DNA from: an uncultured Lachnospiraceae bacterium
Lineage (GTDB): Bacteria > Bacillota > Clostridia > Lachnospirales > Lachnospiraceae
DNA length: 64,000 bases
Direction: 5' to 3'
NCBI GenBank assembly: GCA_902761585.1
Contig: CACWKX010000012.1
Span: 1 to 64,000, forward strand
In this document: positions 33,963 to 41,357 of the stretch, piece after piece
Position numbering within the stretch: position 1 is the stretch's first letter
Layout: every line of letters starts with the position of its first letter
Notes under the pieces: model-generated
The model's input: the letters and a program-made list of their open reading frames with translations, nothing else
Databases searched by the model: none
Told to the model about the DNA's origin: nothing
Program-made: the position numbers and the translations under genes

Positions 33963-35741
33963 ATGAAATCATATCCAGTAATTGGAATCAGGCCGATTAT
34001 TGATGCCAGAAGACTTGGGATACGGGATGAACTCGAGGGAAAAACTGCCTCAATGGCACAGGCGGCCATGAAGTTGATCTCAGAACATGCTTTTTATTCG
34101 GATGGAACACGGGCAAAGTGCGTGATTGCTGACACAAGTATATCCGGAAGTGAAGAAGCAGCCAAATGTCAGGAGAAATTTCGCAGGGCGAATGTCGTCG
34201 CCACGCTTTCTGTGACACCGAGCTGGTGCTATCCTATGGAAACCATCGATATCGACCCGCTTACCATCAAGGCCATATGGGGATTTAACGGAACGGAGCG
34301 CCCGGGAGCTGTATACCTTGCATCGGCATTATCTGCCCACAATGAAGTTGGAATTCCGGTATTTTCAATTTATGGCAGGGATGTTCAGGACATGGGAGAT
34401 GATTCTATTCCTGAAGATGTTGCCGAAAAGATTCTTCGCTTTGCGCAGTGCTCCATCGCTGTCGGTGAGATGAGAAACAAATCATATGTCGGCTTTGGCG
34501 GCGTGTCTATGGGAATCATGGGATCGTTTATAGACCCAAAGTTCCTGATTCACTATCTGGGGATCCGGCCGGAATGGGTTGATATGACGGAAATTCTGAG
34601 GCGAATCGAGTATGGGATTTACGATCACAAGGAATATGAGAAGGCTCTTTCCTGGATCAAGGCAAACTGCCCAGAGGGATTTGATAAAAATTTGCCTCAA
34701 CTGAAACATACAGACGAGCAGAAGGAAGAAGAATGGAAATTTATTGCCAGAATGACGCTCGTTATAAGAGACATCATGTTTGGCAATCCGAAGCTTGCAC
34801 AGCTGGATGACGGAAAGTGGAAAGAAGAGGCCCTTGGGAAGAACGCAGTATTTGCTGGATTTCAGGGGCAGCGTGCATGGACAGACTGGAAACCAAATGC
34901 AGATTTCACAGAGGCGATTCTGAATTCCACTTTTGACTGGAATGGGATCAAACAGCCTGCTGTTTTTGCCACAGAAGGGGATAACAATAATGGAATAGCC
35001 ATGCTTTTTGAAAACCTTCTGACAGGCCAGGCAACAGGATTCTCCGATGTCAGGTGCTACTGGAGTCCCTCGGCTTTGAAGCGTGTAACCGGATGGGACC
35101 CAATGGGCAAGGCTGAAAATGGGTTTATTCATTTAATCAATTCAGGATCTACCTGTCTCGATGGCTGCGGTGCAAGCATCGATGAAGAGGGAAAGCCAGC
35201 CATGAAGAAATGGTGGAAGGTCACGGAGGAGGATGAGAAAAACTGCCTGAAGATGACAGACTGGTGCCCGGCAAGCCTTACAGAGTTCCGGGGAGGAGGT
35301 TTTTCGTCACATTTTCTCACAAATGTAGAGATGCCTGTCACGATGGCAAGGCTGAACCTGGTAGATGGCATAGGACCAACTCTTCAAATTGCTGAGGGTA
35401 ACACAGTTGTTATGCCGTCTGATGTTTTTGACAAGATAAACAAGAGAACAGACAGGACATGGCCAAGCACATTTTTCGCACCGCGTCTGACTGGAAAAGG
35501 TGCTTTCAGTGATACGTATACGATGATGTCGGAATGGGGTGCAAACCATGGGGCATGGACGTACGGGCATATTGGGGCGGATCTGATCACACTTTGCGCA
35601 ATGCTCCGGATTCCAGTGACCATGCATAATGTGAGCGAGGACAGAATTTTCAGACCTCATGTATGGGGAGCTTTCGGCGACAAAGGAAGCGTTGGCGCGG
35701 ATATAAGGGCTTGTGAGTATTACGGACCGGTATATGGGTAA
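33963..35741 (+). CDS. fucI: L-fucose isomerase
   Basis: This is a 592-residue Mn-dependent ketol isomerase. The enzyme converts L-fucose to L-fuculose and also D-arabinose to D-ribulose and, in known homologues, D-altrose to D-allulose. IGIRPIIDARRLGIRDELEGKT is the diagnostic start. NGTERPGAVYLASALSAHNEVGIP, SYVGFGGVSMGIMGS, ATEGDNNNGIAMLFENLLTGQ, then DGIGPTLQIAEG and WGANHGAWTYGHIGADL follow in family order. No fuculokinase or fuculose-phosphate aldolase is in the window. GAGGTGACAGGGG precedes ATG 33963. A strong terminator follows at 35883. Confidence 0.95.
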   Translation: MKSYPVIGIRPIIDARRLGIRDELEGKTASMAQAAMKLISEHAFYSDGTRAKCVIADTSISGSEEAAKCQEKFRRANVVATLSVTPSWCYPMETIDIDPLTIKAIWGFNGTERPGAVYLASALSAHNEVGIPVFSIYGRDVQDMGDDSIPEDVAEKILRFAQCSIAVGEMRNKSYVGFGGVSMGIMGSFIDPKFLIHYLGIRPEWVDMTEILRRIEYGIYDHKEYEKALSWIKANCPEGFDKNLPQLKHTDEQKEEEWKFIARMTLVIRDIMFGNPKLAQLDDGKWKEEALGKNAVFAGFQGQRAWTDWKPNADFTEAILNSTFDWNGIKQPAVFATEGDNNNGIAMLFENLLTGQATGFSDVRCYWSPSALKRVTGWDPMGKAENGFIHLINSGSTCLDGCGASIDEEGKPAMKKWWKVTEEDEKNCLKMTDWCPASLTEFRGGGFSSHFLTNVEMPVTMARLNLVDGIGPTLQIAEGNTVVMPSDVFDKINKRTDRTWPSTFFAPRLTGKGAFSDTYTMMSEWGANHGAWTYGHIGADLITLCAMLRIPVTMHNVSEDRIFRPHVWGAFGDKGSVGADIRACEYYGPVYG

Positions 35742-35795
35742 AACGAAAGCATATTAAATTATCGGGAATAATTCTTGAGTATTCATTTTCAAGGT

Positions 35796-35830
35796 CTAAG
35801 TCGTTTTGAGCACAGATTAGACGACTTTAG
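35796..35830 (+). other. Small inverted repeat downstream of fucI
   Basis: AAGTCGT (35798-35804) pairs with ACGACTT (35821-35827), and the flanking CT/TAG bases partly extend it. It lies between fucI and the strong terminator and has no T-run. It could be an mRNA 3' structure or a regulator site. Confidence 0.45.
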
Positions 35831-35882
35831 GGGTAGCAAGTTAATCTCTCGCAGGTGCAGAGTGTCAGGAGCACTCATAGAT

Positions 35883-35932
35883 GCGGAAGGAGGCCGGGGT
35901 ATATATCCCGGTCTCCTTCTGCATTCTTTTTT
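35883..35932 (+). terminator. Intrinsic terminator of the sugar operon
   Basis: GCGGAAGGAGGCCGGG (35883-35898) pairs with CCCGGTCTCCTTCTGC (35907-35922) around GTATATAT. It is followed by ATTCTTTTTT. Sixteen pairs with one G-T type mismatch make it a strong terminator. Confidence 0.9.
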
Positions 35933-35967
35933 CAGTTTGTTCTAGCTTTTTCTCAGCTGCCGCTTTC

Positions 35968-36337
35968 AGCGATCATTCATCTTCTGTTTTCGGATCGCTG
36001 CAAGCCAGACTGCTGCAGCAGCTGTCGCGATCAGAAGGCTGAATCACATTGACAGATTGTTTTCATCCCCGGTGTTCGGTGTTTTTCCGGAATCGTCCTT
36101 CGGCTTTGTATCCTCCTTCGGCTTTGTATCCTCTGCTCAGCTGCTTCACTGTCCGTTGTTTCCGCCGCCCCGGAATAATCAATGTGATCAAGATTGATAT
36201 GAAGTTCGTGAGGAAGTTTGACGAACGCTCCAAACAGATCATGCGCATGCTGATAGCCCGGCAGCTTTGGGACAGATATCTCTGCATTCCACTGAACCGC
36301 CAATCTGAATTTATTGAGGCCATTTCGGGCAATTGAC
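35968..36337 (-). pseudogene. Decayed C-terminus of an LPXTG-like cell-wall-anchored protein
   Basis: Read leftward, bases near 36145-35968 encode EDTKPKEDTKPKDDSGKTPNTGDENNLSM, a TGA at 36046-36044, then FSLLIATAAAAVWLAAIRKQKMNDR and a stop. This is a complete sorting signal: a Pro/Lys/Asp-rich stalk, an LPXTG-like PNTGDEN box, a hydrophobic helix and a basic tail. The TGA sits where a Trp (TGG) would be usual. Farther upstream the frame is closed by another TGA and the protein-like frame (FRLAVQWNAEISVPKLPG...HINLDHIDYSGAAE) is shifted, so at least one frameshift has also occurred. The anchored domain is gone. From about 36338 to 36655 I see no gene. Confidence 0.72.
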
Positions 36338-36655
36338 CCTTGAATTATTCCATTTACAAAGTTATCCTTGTGAAGGCGCCGGGTGGCAGTCCTGCCGCGC
36401 CGTTCAGAAATGAGAGGACGGCTGCTGGGTGTGAGCTGCAGTCTGCCTGAAGTTTGCCCGGCTGAGATAAATGCAAGGAGGAATTTTGGGTACATGTTTG
36501 GAAAGATGATGGGGCTGTCCTGGAGTACAGATGCAGTCGGGACCGCTTCGGCTTGCCTGGGGATCCGGACAGAACTGCCTCAACATGCGGGGGACACAGG
36601 GAGGTCTTTGCCCGGACAGAGATGGGGAATAAGGTTTTTCAAAGAGGGGGATGTA

Positions 36656-37732
36656 ATGAGATCTGGATATGACCGCAAACGCCGGAAAGCGAGATGGCTT
36701 CCGATTGTATTGATTGTTCTGGGGGTGCTGGCTGCGCTGGTTCTGCTCGCAGTCGGAATGTTCTACCATTATTACGGACTGTCGAATTATGAGGGCAAGG
36801 CTGCGCAGACGCAGCTCAGCTCCGAGGATATGGCGGCAGCAAAGAAGGCGGCGGAGGCGCATGTCGGGAAGCTGAACCTTTCGGACTCCGAGGTGGAGCA
36901 GATCAAGACAGAGAATGACAAGGCCATCAAGGCAGCGAATGTGAGTGTTGTGGATCAGCCGGATGTCTACAATCTGCTGCTGGTCGGGGTCGACCGGAGG
37001 GATGACAGCTGGAACGGCAACGCGGATTCGATGATTCTGGCATCCATCAACAAGACGAAGAAACGGATCACACTGATGTCGTTTATGCGCGATCTGTACG
37101 CGGATATCCCGGGATATGGTGTGCATAAGCTGAATGCGGCCTGCGCGTATGGCGGATGCAGCCTGCTGGTGAAGACCCTGGAGGAGAACTATAAGGTTCA
37201 TATCGACAATTACGCCTGGGTAGACTTTCAGTCGATGGCGGACGTCATCGATGCGCTGGGTGGGGTCGATCTTACAATAACGGATGCAGAAGTAAAGGTC
37301 GCAAATGACTATATTACGGAGCTTTGCAGCATCACAGGCGCGGATCCGCAGTCGGAATATCTTCAGGGCGGCGGCGATCTGCACTGTGACGGGATCCAGG
37401 CGGTTGCATTCGGGAGAATCCGCTATGTCGGCAATGCGGACTTTCAGCGGACTGAGCGTCAGCGGATTGTCATGGAGCAGATGATCTCAAAGATGAAAGA
37501 CCTTTCGCTTGGCGATATGAATTCATTCGCGACAACGGTGCTGCCATTGATACACCATGATATCTCTGTCTCGGAGGTGCTGACGCTGACGGCTGCCGCG
37601 CCGACTTTTCTGAAGTATGAGGTCAGAGAGTCCCGCGTCCCGTTTGACGATCATTACCAGAGCATGCAGGAGATCCTGAATCCGGACATGGATTATACTC
37701 TTCCGGAGATTCAGAAAGAACTGTACGGCTGA
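36656..37732 (+). CDS. LytR-CpsA-Psr (LCP) family phosphotransferase
   Basis: LCP proteins attach teichoic acids or capsule to peptidoglycan at the outer face of the membrane. This one has 358 residues: a short basic cytoplasmic tail (YDRKRRKARW), one transmembrane helix at about 13-36, a spacer of about 70 residues, then the LCP domain. That domain holds NLLLVGVDRRDD, ADSMILASINKTKKRITLMSFMRDLYADIPGYG.HKLNAA, ALGGVDLTI, then AFGRIRYVGNADFQRTERQR. The conserved Asp/Arg residues for phosphate binding are present. GAGGGGG five bases before ATG 36656 supports this start. An in-frame ATG at 36494 after AGGAGG would add 54 non-conserved residues and is less likely. Confidence 0.9.
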   Translation: MRSGYDRKRRKARWLPIVLIVLGVLAALVLLAVGMFYHYYGLSNYEGKAAQTQLSSEDMAAAKKAAEAHVGKLNLSDSEVEQIKTENDKAIKAANVSVVDQPDVYNLLLVGVDRRDDSWNGNADSMILASINKTKKRITLMSFMRDLYADIPGYGVHKLNAACAYGGCSLLVKTLEENYKVHIDNYAWVDFQSMADVIDALGGVDLTITDAEVKVANDYITELCSITGADPQSEYLQGGGDLHCDGIQAVAFGRIRYVGNADFQRTERQRIVMEQMISKMKDLSLGDMNSFATTVLPLIHHDISVSEVLTLTAAAPTFLKYEVRESRVPFDDHYQSMQEILNPDMDYTLPEIQKELYG

Positions 37733-37735
37733 CGT

Positions 37736-37940
37736 ACAGGCAGCAGGCGGAAGAACGCCGGCAGGCAATTGTGCACCTGCCGGCTTGTGTGCCGGCAGAC
37801 CGGCCATCTGCACAGGCAGCAGGCGGAAGAACGCCGGCAGGCAATTGTGTACCTGCCGGCCTTGTGTGCCGGAAGACCGGTCATCTGCACAGGCAGCAGG
37901 CGGAAGAATGCCGGCAAGCGACTGCGCACACGCGCCGGCT
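37736..37940 (+). repeat. 76-77 bp tandem repeat with internal hairpins
   Basis: The unit beginning CAGCAGGCGGAAGAA starts at 37741, 37817 and 37894, giving two full copies and a partial third. Each full copy holds a perfect 9-bp hairpin, GCCGGCAGG with CCTGCCGGC, around CAATTGTGCA-like loops. The array directly follows the LCP stop. Translated ORFs in it are by-products of the repeat. It is not a CRISPR array: there are no unique spacers. Confidence 0.85.
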
Positions 37941-37966
37941 GAGGAACAGTGGTCTGTGGGGCAAAA

Positions 37967-38155
37967 ATGAGTAAGAAGGATCAGTGCGAGTATCACGCAA
38001 AGCAGAGACGCACCTGGGGTGAACTTAATCCCGTGACAAGGAGCGTACCGAGTGGAAAGACTTACAATCGAAAGAAAGAAAAGCAGAGGATCGGCAAAGA
38101 GTTCAGAAATGGATTTGATGCCGATTTTTTGATAGAGCCCTTACAAGAGCATTAA
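37967..38155 (+). CDS. Small basic hypothetical protein
   Basis: This is a 62-residue, Lys/Arg-rich protein, MSKKDQCEYHAKQRRTWGEL.PVTRSVPSGKTYNRKK. Short proteins of this style, with an NPVTR-P segment followed by a basic tail, occur in Clostridia, but I know of no function. No strong ribosome site precedes the ATG, and the gene lies in a scrap zone, so it may be a remnant. Confidence 0.4.
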   Translation: MSKKDQCEYHAKQRRTWGELNPVTRSVPSGKTYNRKKEKQRIGKEFRNGFDADFLIEPLQEH

Positions 38156-38159
38156 GGCC

Positions 38160-38417
38160 AACATAGCCAGCAATTTCAGCACAACCGGACCGGCCATTGA
38201 TTTTAAGATAAACGAACGTTCAATACCTGTCAGCTTTGATCGCCCGGGTGTTTTTGTTGTCAATCAAGGAGACAAGAAGGTATATATCCAATCCGCTTAC
38301 GAAATGTCTCACACAGAAAAGACAACCAGTGAACTGGACTCTCTGCGACTGACGAATGACTTCTTTGAGAAAATCATCATGCGTCGGGATATTCCGGGCA
38401 AAGAAACGATCTTCTGA
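38160..38417 (+). pseudogene. C-terminal remnant of an ATP-binding (DUF4143-like) protein
   Basis: The frame reads ...IPVSFDRPGVFVVNQGDKKVYIQSAYEMSHTEKTTSELDSLRLTNDFFEKIIMRRDIPGKETIF and stops at 38415-38417. The VNQGDKK.YIQSAY and E....L.L..DFF.KII pattern is that of the nuclease-like tail of AAA ATPases with a DUF4143 domain. There is no start codon with a ribosome site and no ATPase part nearby. It runs straight into the truncated DUF3793 frame. Confidence 0.5.
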
Positions 38418-38419
38418 TT

Positions 38420-38872
38420 CATAAGATAGCCGGCACATGGCAGGATGTACAGAAGGTTCTCATTTTGCCGCTGAGGCAGCAGAGCGGGCACGCTTTGATC
38501 TATATGTACCGGCCGAAACGGCTGGAGAGAGATCTTGCCAGCCAGAAAGCGGAGGCGATTCTTGCCAGAGCACATTACCCGGCAGGGGATCCGCAGCGGC
38601 GGCTTGCAGAGCTGTCGCTGCGCCTGCGTCAATTCCATGAATTCCCCCATGAGATTGGCCTGTTTCTCGGTTATCCCCCGGATGATGTCGAAGGTTTTAT
38701 CGAGAACCGGGCGAAGGCATTCAAGTGCCCCGGTTACTGGAAAGTGTATGGAGATGAGGAAAAAGCGAAAGCACAGTTCCACGCAATTTCCATCTGTACA
38801 GCTTGTTATTGCCGGTGTTATATACACGGAATGAGCCTGGAAAAACTGGCAGTCCGGGAAAAAGTCAGTTGA
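38420..38872 (+). pseudogene. DUF3793 family protein, N-terminally truncated
   Basis: The frame encodes HKIAGTWQDVQKVLILPLRQQSGHALIYMYRPKRLERDLASQ, then LSLRLRQF.EFPHEIGLFLGYPPDDVEGFIENRAKAFKCPGYWKVYGDEEKAKAQF, the C-terminal two thirds of DUF3793. The usual N-terminal CxPTLAGLKPAxLF-like segment is missing, its place being taken by the ATPase remnant. A TTG at 38465 gives 135 residues, but without a good ribosome site. DUF3793 proteins have no assigned function. It is probably dead, though a shortened product cannot be excluded. Confidence 0.7.
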
Positions 38873-38885
38873 GCTGGATAATCGC

Positions 38886-39839
38886 TTACATCTCAAGCTC
38901 CTCATAAAATGACTTCAGCAGGCTGGCCGACTTCTGGAGAGCCGCTTCCTCGTCCGGCTGCAGCTTGATCTCAACCACTTCCTTTGCACCTGTCTTGTCG
39001 ATGATGGTCGGGACGGACAGAAACACACCTTTCAGATCGTAGGCACCGTCCACATAGACAGTGACCGGATAGATCTGGTTTTCGTTGAACAGGATGGACT
39101 TCACAATAGAGGCTGCCGATGCTGCGATGCCGTAGCAGGTATTGCCCTTGCGGCTGAAGATTTCCCATCCGGATTGTGCCGTCATCTTCAGAAGACCCTG
39201 TTTTGTCGCCGAGCCTGTGCGCGGGGCATTGTCACTCATCACATCATCGATCTTTTTTCCGCCGATCGTCGCGGAGTTCCATACAACAAATTCACTGTCG
39301 CCGTGTTCTCCGCAGACAAATGCCGAGACACTCTTCGCGTCCAGGTCGTAGAGCTTTGCAAGCTCGCAGCACAGTCTGGCGCTGTCCAGATTCGTGCCGC
39401 TGCCGATAACCTGCTTTGCCGGCAGTCCCGAGATCTTCCAGGCGTAGTAAGTCATGACATCGACTGGGTTTGAAATGACGAGAAGAATGCCATCAAATCC
39501 GCTTGCCATGATGCTGCTCACGATGCTCTTCATGATCCCCATACTTGGAGCAAGCATTTCCAGTCTGCTTGTCGAGTCTTTTGGCATAGGAGCAGATGCA
39601 GTGATGATGACGACATCTGCATCTGCGCAGTCGTTGTAGTCTCCCGCGTGAACATTGATATTCCGGTTCATGAAATAAACCGAATGCGCCATGTCCAGCG
39701 CCTCCGCGTAGGCCTTATCCTTGTTCACATCGATCAGGACAATCTCTTCGCACAGCCCCTGATTCAGAATGCTGTATGCTGTCGTTGCTCCTACATTTCC
39801 AGTTCCTACGATCACAACTTTTGAATTTTTAAAGCTCAT
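38886..39839 (-). CDS. ldh: L-lactate dehydrogenase-like 2-hydroxyacid dehydrogenase
   Basis: This is a 317-residue NAD-dependent enzyme of the LDH/MDH fold. The NAD loop is VGTGNVGATTA, the second turn is LIDVNKDKA, the Arg pair is at 92 and 155, and His179 (CGEHGD) is the proton donor. LDHs usually carry a NQKPGETR active-site loop; here it is PMPKDSTSR, with Met at the place of the Gln that favours pyruvate. The enzyme may thus prefer a larger 2-oxoacid (2-oxoisocaproate type). ATG 39839 has GGAG about ten bases upstream; the longer frame to 39875 is unlikely. It follows the nuclease gene in the same direction. Confidence 0.88.
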   Translation of the reverse strand: MSFKNSKVVIVGTGNVGATTAYSILNQGLCEEIVLIDVNKDKAYAEALDMAHSVYFMNRNINVHAGDYNDCADADVVIITASAPMPKDSTSRLEMLAPSMGIMKSIVSSIMASGFDGILLVISNPVDVMTYYAWKISGLPAKQVIGSGTNLDSARLCCELAKLYDLDAKSVSAFVCGEHGDSEFVVWNSATIGGKKIDDVMSDNAPRTGSATKQGLLKMTAQSGWEIFSRKGNTCYGIAASAASIVKSILFNENQIYPVTVYVDGAYDLKGVFLSVPTIIDKTGAKEVVEIKLQPDEEAALQKSASLLKSFYEELEM

Positions 39840-39896
39840 GATAATCTCCATTCCGCCGCCTATAACTGGCGGCACAACCAGGCTTTGATTGAATGA

Positions 39897-41123
39897 TTAC
39901 GGATTGCATCGCTTGCAGGGCTGATATCCCATCGCGATCAGGTCATCTCTGGAGCCGGTGTATTCCATCTTGTTGGAGTCGGACATCTGGCCGATCGAGC
40001 TGCATCCCGGGCTGTGAAACTTCCCGGTATTTGTATTGACGATGTAGCTTATTGCCGGTCCGGTCAACCCGCTTCCGGATGCCTCCCCGGCCTGCGCGCC
40101 AGATGCCTGCCCGGCTGCTCCAGAGGACTGTCCGCCCTGCGCGGCGGGTGCCTGATCCGACGCAGCTTTGGAGCTCAGGTCCAAAAGCTGGTAAGCGTTC
40201 AGCCCGAGCGTCAGCGCGAGAGCAGCATCGATGCCGTCACCTGATAAACCGTGATCGGCCTTGAAATGAGCGGTGGCAGATGCCGTCCCGCTTCCTGCTA
40301 TGCCGTCCGGCGTTCCGCAGTCATATCCTTTGTCGTTCAGTGCCTGCTGGATGGCCTTGATGACTGCCGGAGACTGAAAATCCACGCCATCATACTTTGA
40401 GGCTTCGCTGCCGGTATATGCCTGGCCGGAGCTGTCACCAGTTGCGTAATCGATCGAAATACCCGGCTGGACATTGTAGCAGTAGGCATTGAATGAGACA
40501 CCGCTTCCGCCATCCTCGACCGACTCAGCCTCCATTAGGACACCGGACGCGAGCAGGTTGTCGTCCTCGAAAACAGGTGTGACGCGGTACAGAACATGAT
40601 TCCCGGTCGATTTGATATAGTCGGCAACCTCATTTTCGTAGGGAAGCATTCCATCCACGTTCATGTATCGGGTGCCGGTGATCAGATTTTCCTCATTCGC
40701 ATTTTCGCCCGACAGCTCATAGGCAATCAGATGGCACCGGTTGTAGAGATAATTGCCGTCGATGCCTTCATACTTGACTGTATGCCAGCCGGTCGGCTTG
40801 ACGCTGCCAATGGGACCTCTTGGAGCATCCGGAAGCAGATCCGGGCCGAGGCAGGCGACAGCGTATCCGCATCGCCCCTCGTCGTCCAGACTTGAGAAGG
40901 TCTCATAGGAGGACGATGTCAGGTCGGAAGCCTGAAAATACGGGACATTGTCATGGATCTCAGTGGATGGTTCGTACGAATAAGCTGGCAGCTTTTCCTG
41001 CGTGAGTGTCTGTTCATCCGACAGCACAGTCGTGATGGCTGCATATCCCGGCGTCAGCAGAGACAGACACAGGACCAGTGACAGCGATAATGATACAAGT
41101 ACCTTTTGATGATGGCGGTGCAT
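39897..41123 (-). CDS. Secreted DNA/RNA non-specific endonuclease with peptidoglycan-binding domain
   Basis: This is a 408-residue exported nuclease. The signal peptide covers about residues 1-29 (VLVSLSLSLVLCLSLLTPGYA). The nuclease domain (about 50-230) shows RGPIGSVKPTGWHTVKY..IDGNYLYNRCHLIAYEL, with the catalytic His in NRCHL, and LITGTRYMN. A PG_binding_1 domain (IQQALNDKGYDCGTPDGIAGSGTASATAHFKADHGL) follows. Then come a Q/G/A/S-rich linker and a C-terminal CS..G.M...N..EYTG...DL...GY.PCKRCNP module that may bind zinc. The nuclease likely degrades extracellular DNA while held at the cell wall. A TTG at 41132 has better ribosome-site spacing than ATG 41123, so the start is uncertain by three codons. 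Confidence 0.9.
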   Translation of the reverse strand: MHRHHQKVLVSLSLSLVLCLSLLTPGYAAITTVLSDEQTLTQEKLPAYSYEPSTEIHDNVPYFQASDLTSSSYETFSSLDDEGRCGYAVACLGPDLLPDAPRGPIGSVKPTGWHTVKYEGIDGNYLYNRCHLIAYELSGENANEENLITGTRYMNVDGMLPYENEVADYIKSTGNHVLYRVTPVFEDDNLLASGVLMEAESVEDGGSGVSFNAYCYNVQPGISIDYATGDSSGQAYTGSEASKYDGVDFQSPAVIKAIQQALNDKGYDCGTPDGIAGSGTASATAHFKADHGLSGDGIDAALALTLGLNAYQLLDLSSKAASDQAPAAQGGQSSGAAGQASGAQAGEASGSGLTGPAISYIVNTNTGKFHSPGCSSIGQMSDSNKMEYTGSRDDLIAMGYQPCKRCNP

Positions 41124-41310
41124 ATTCAATCTCGATCTCCTTTCCTCAATTTTCAAAACGGCCTGTCTGACACATTGTCACCCGGCCGCCCTGAACAGAC
41201 AGGGCGTGCAAAGAACACGACGGATGTGCAAAGCGGCAGGCGAACGTGCCAAGAACTCAGCGAACGTGCCAAGAACCTGGCGACAGGCGGAGAACCTGCC
41301 AGGACGTGCA

Positions 41311-41339
41311 AAGAACCAGGCAGCCTGAAAGCTGCCTGG
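41311..41339 (-). terminator. Terminator of the DegV gene
   Basis: CCAGGCAGC (41316-41324) pairs perfectly with GCTGCCTGG (41331-41339) around CTGAAA. Read leftward, the stem is followed by TTCTTTG. The neighbouring 41210-41310 is filled with degenerate copies of CGAACGTGCCAAGAAC. Confidence 0.75.
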
Positions 41340-41357
41340 CTCTGAGTGGGGTCGTTT

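Noticed and set aside
37736..37940. CRISPR array
   Set aside because: The 76-77 bp units are contiguous and nearly identical, without unique spacers, and no cas genes are near.
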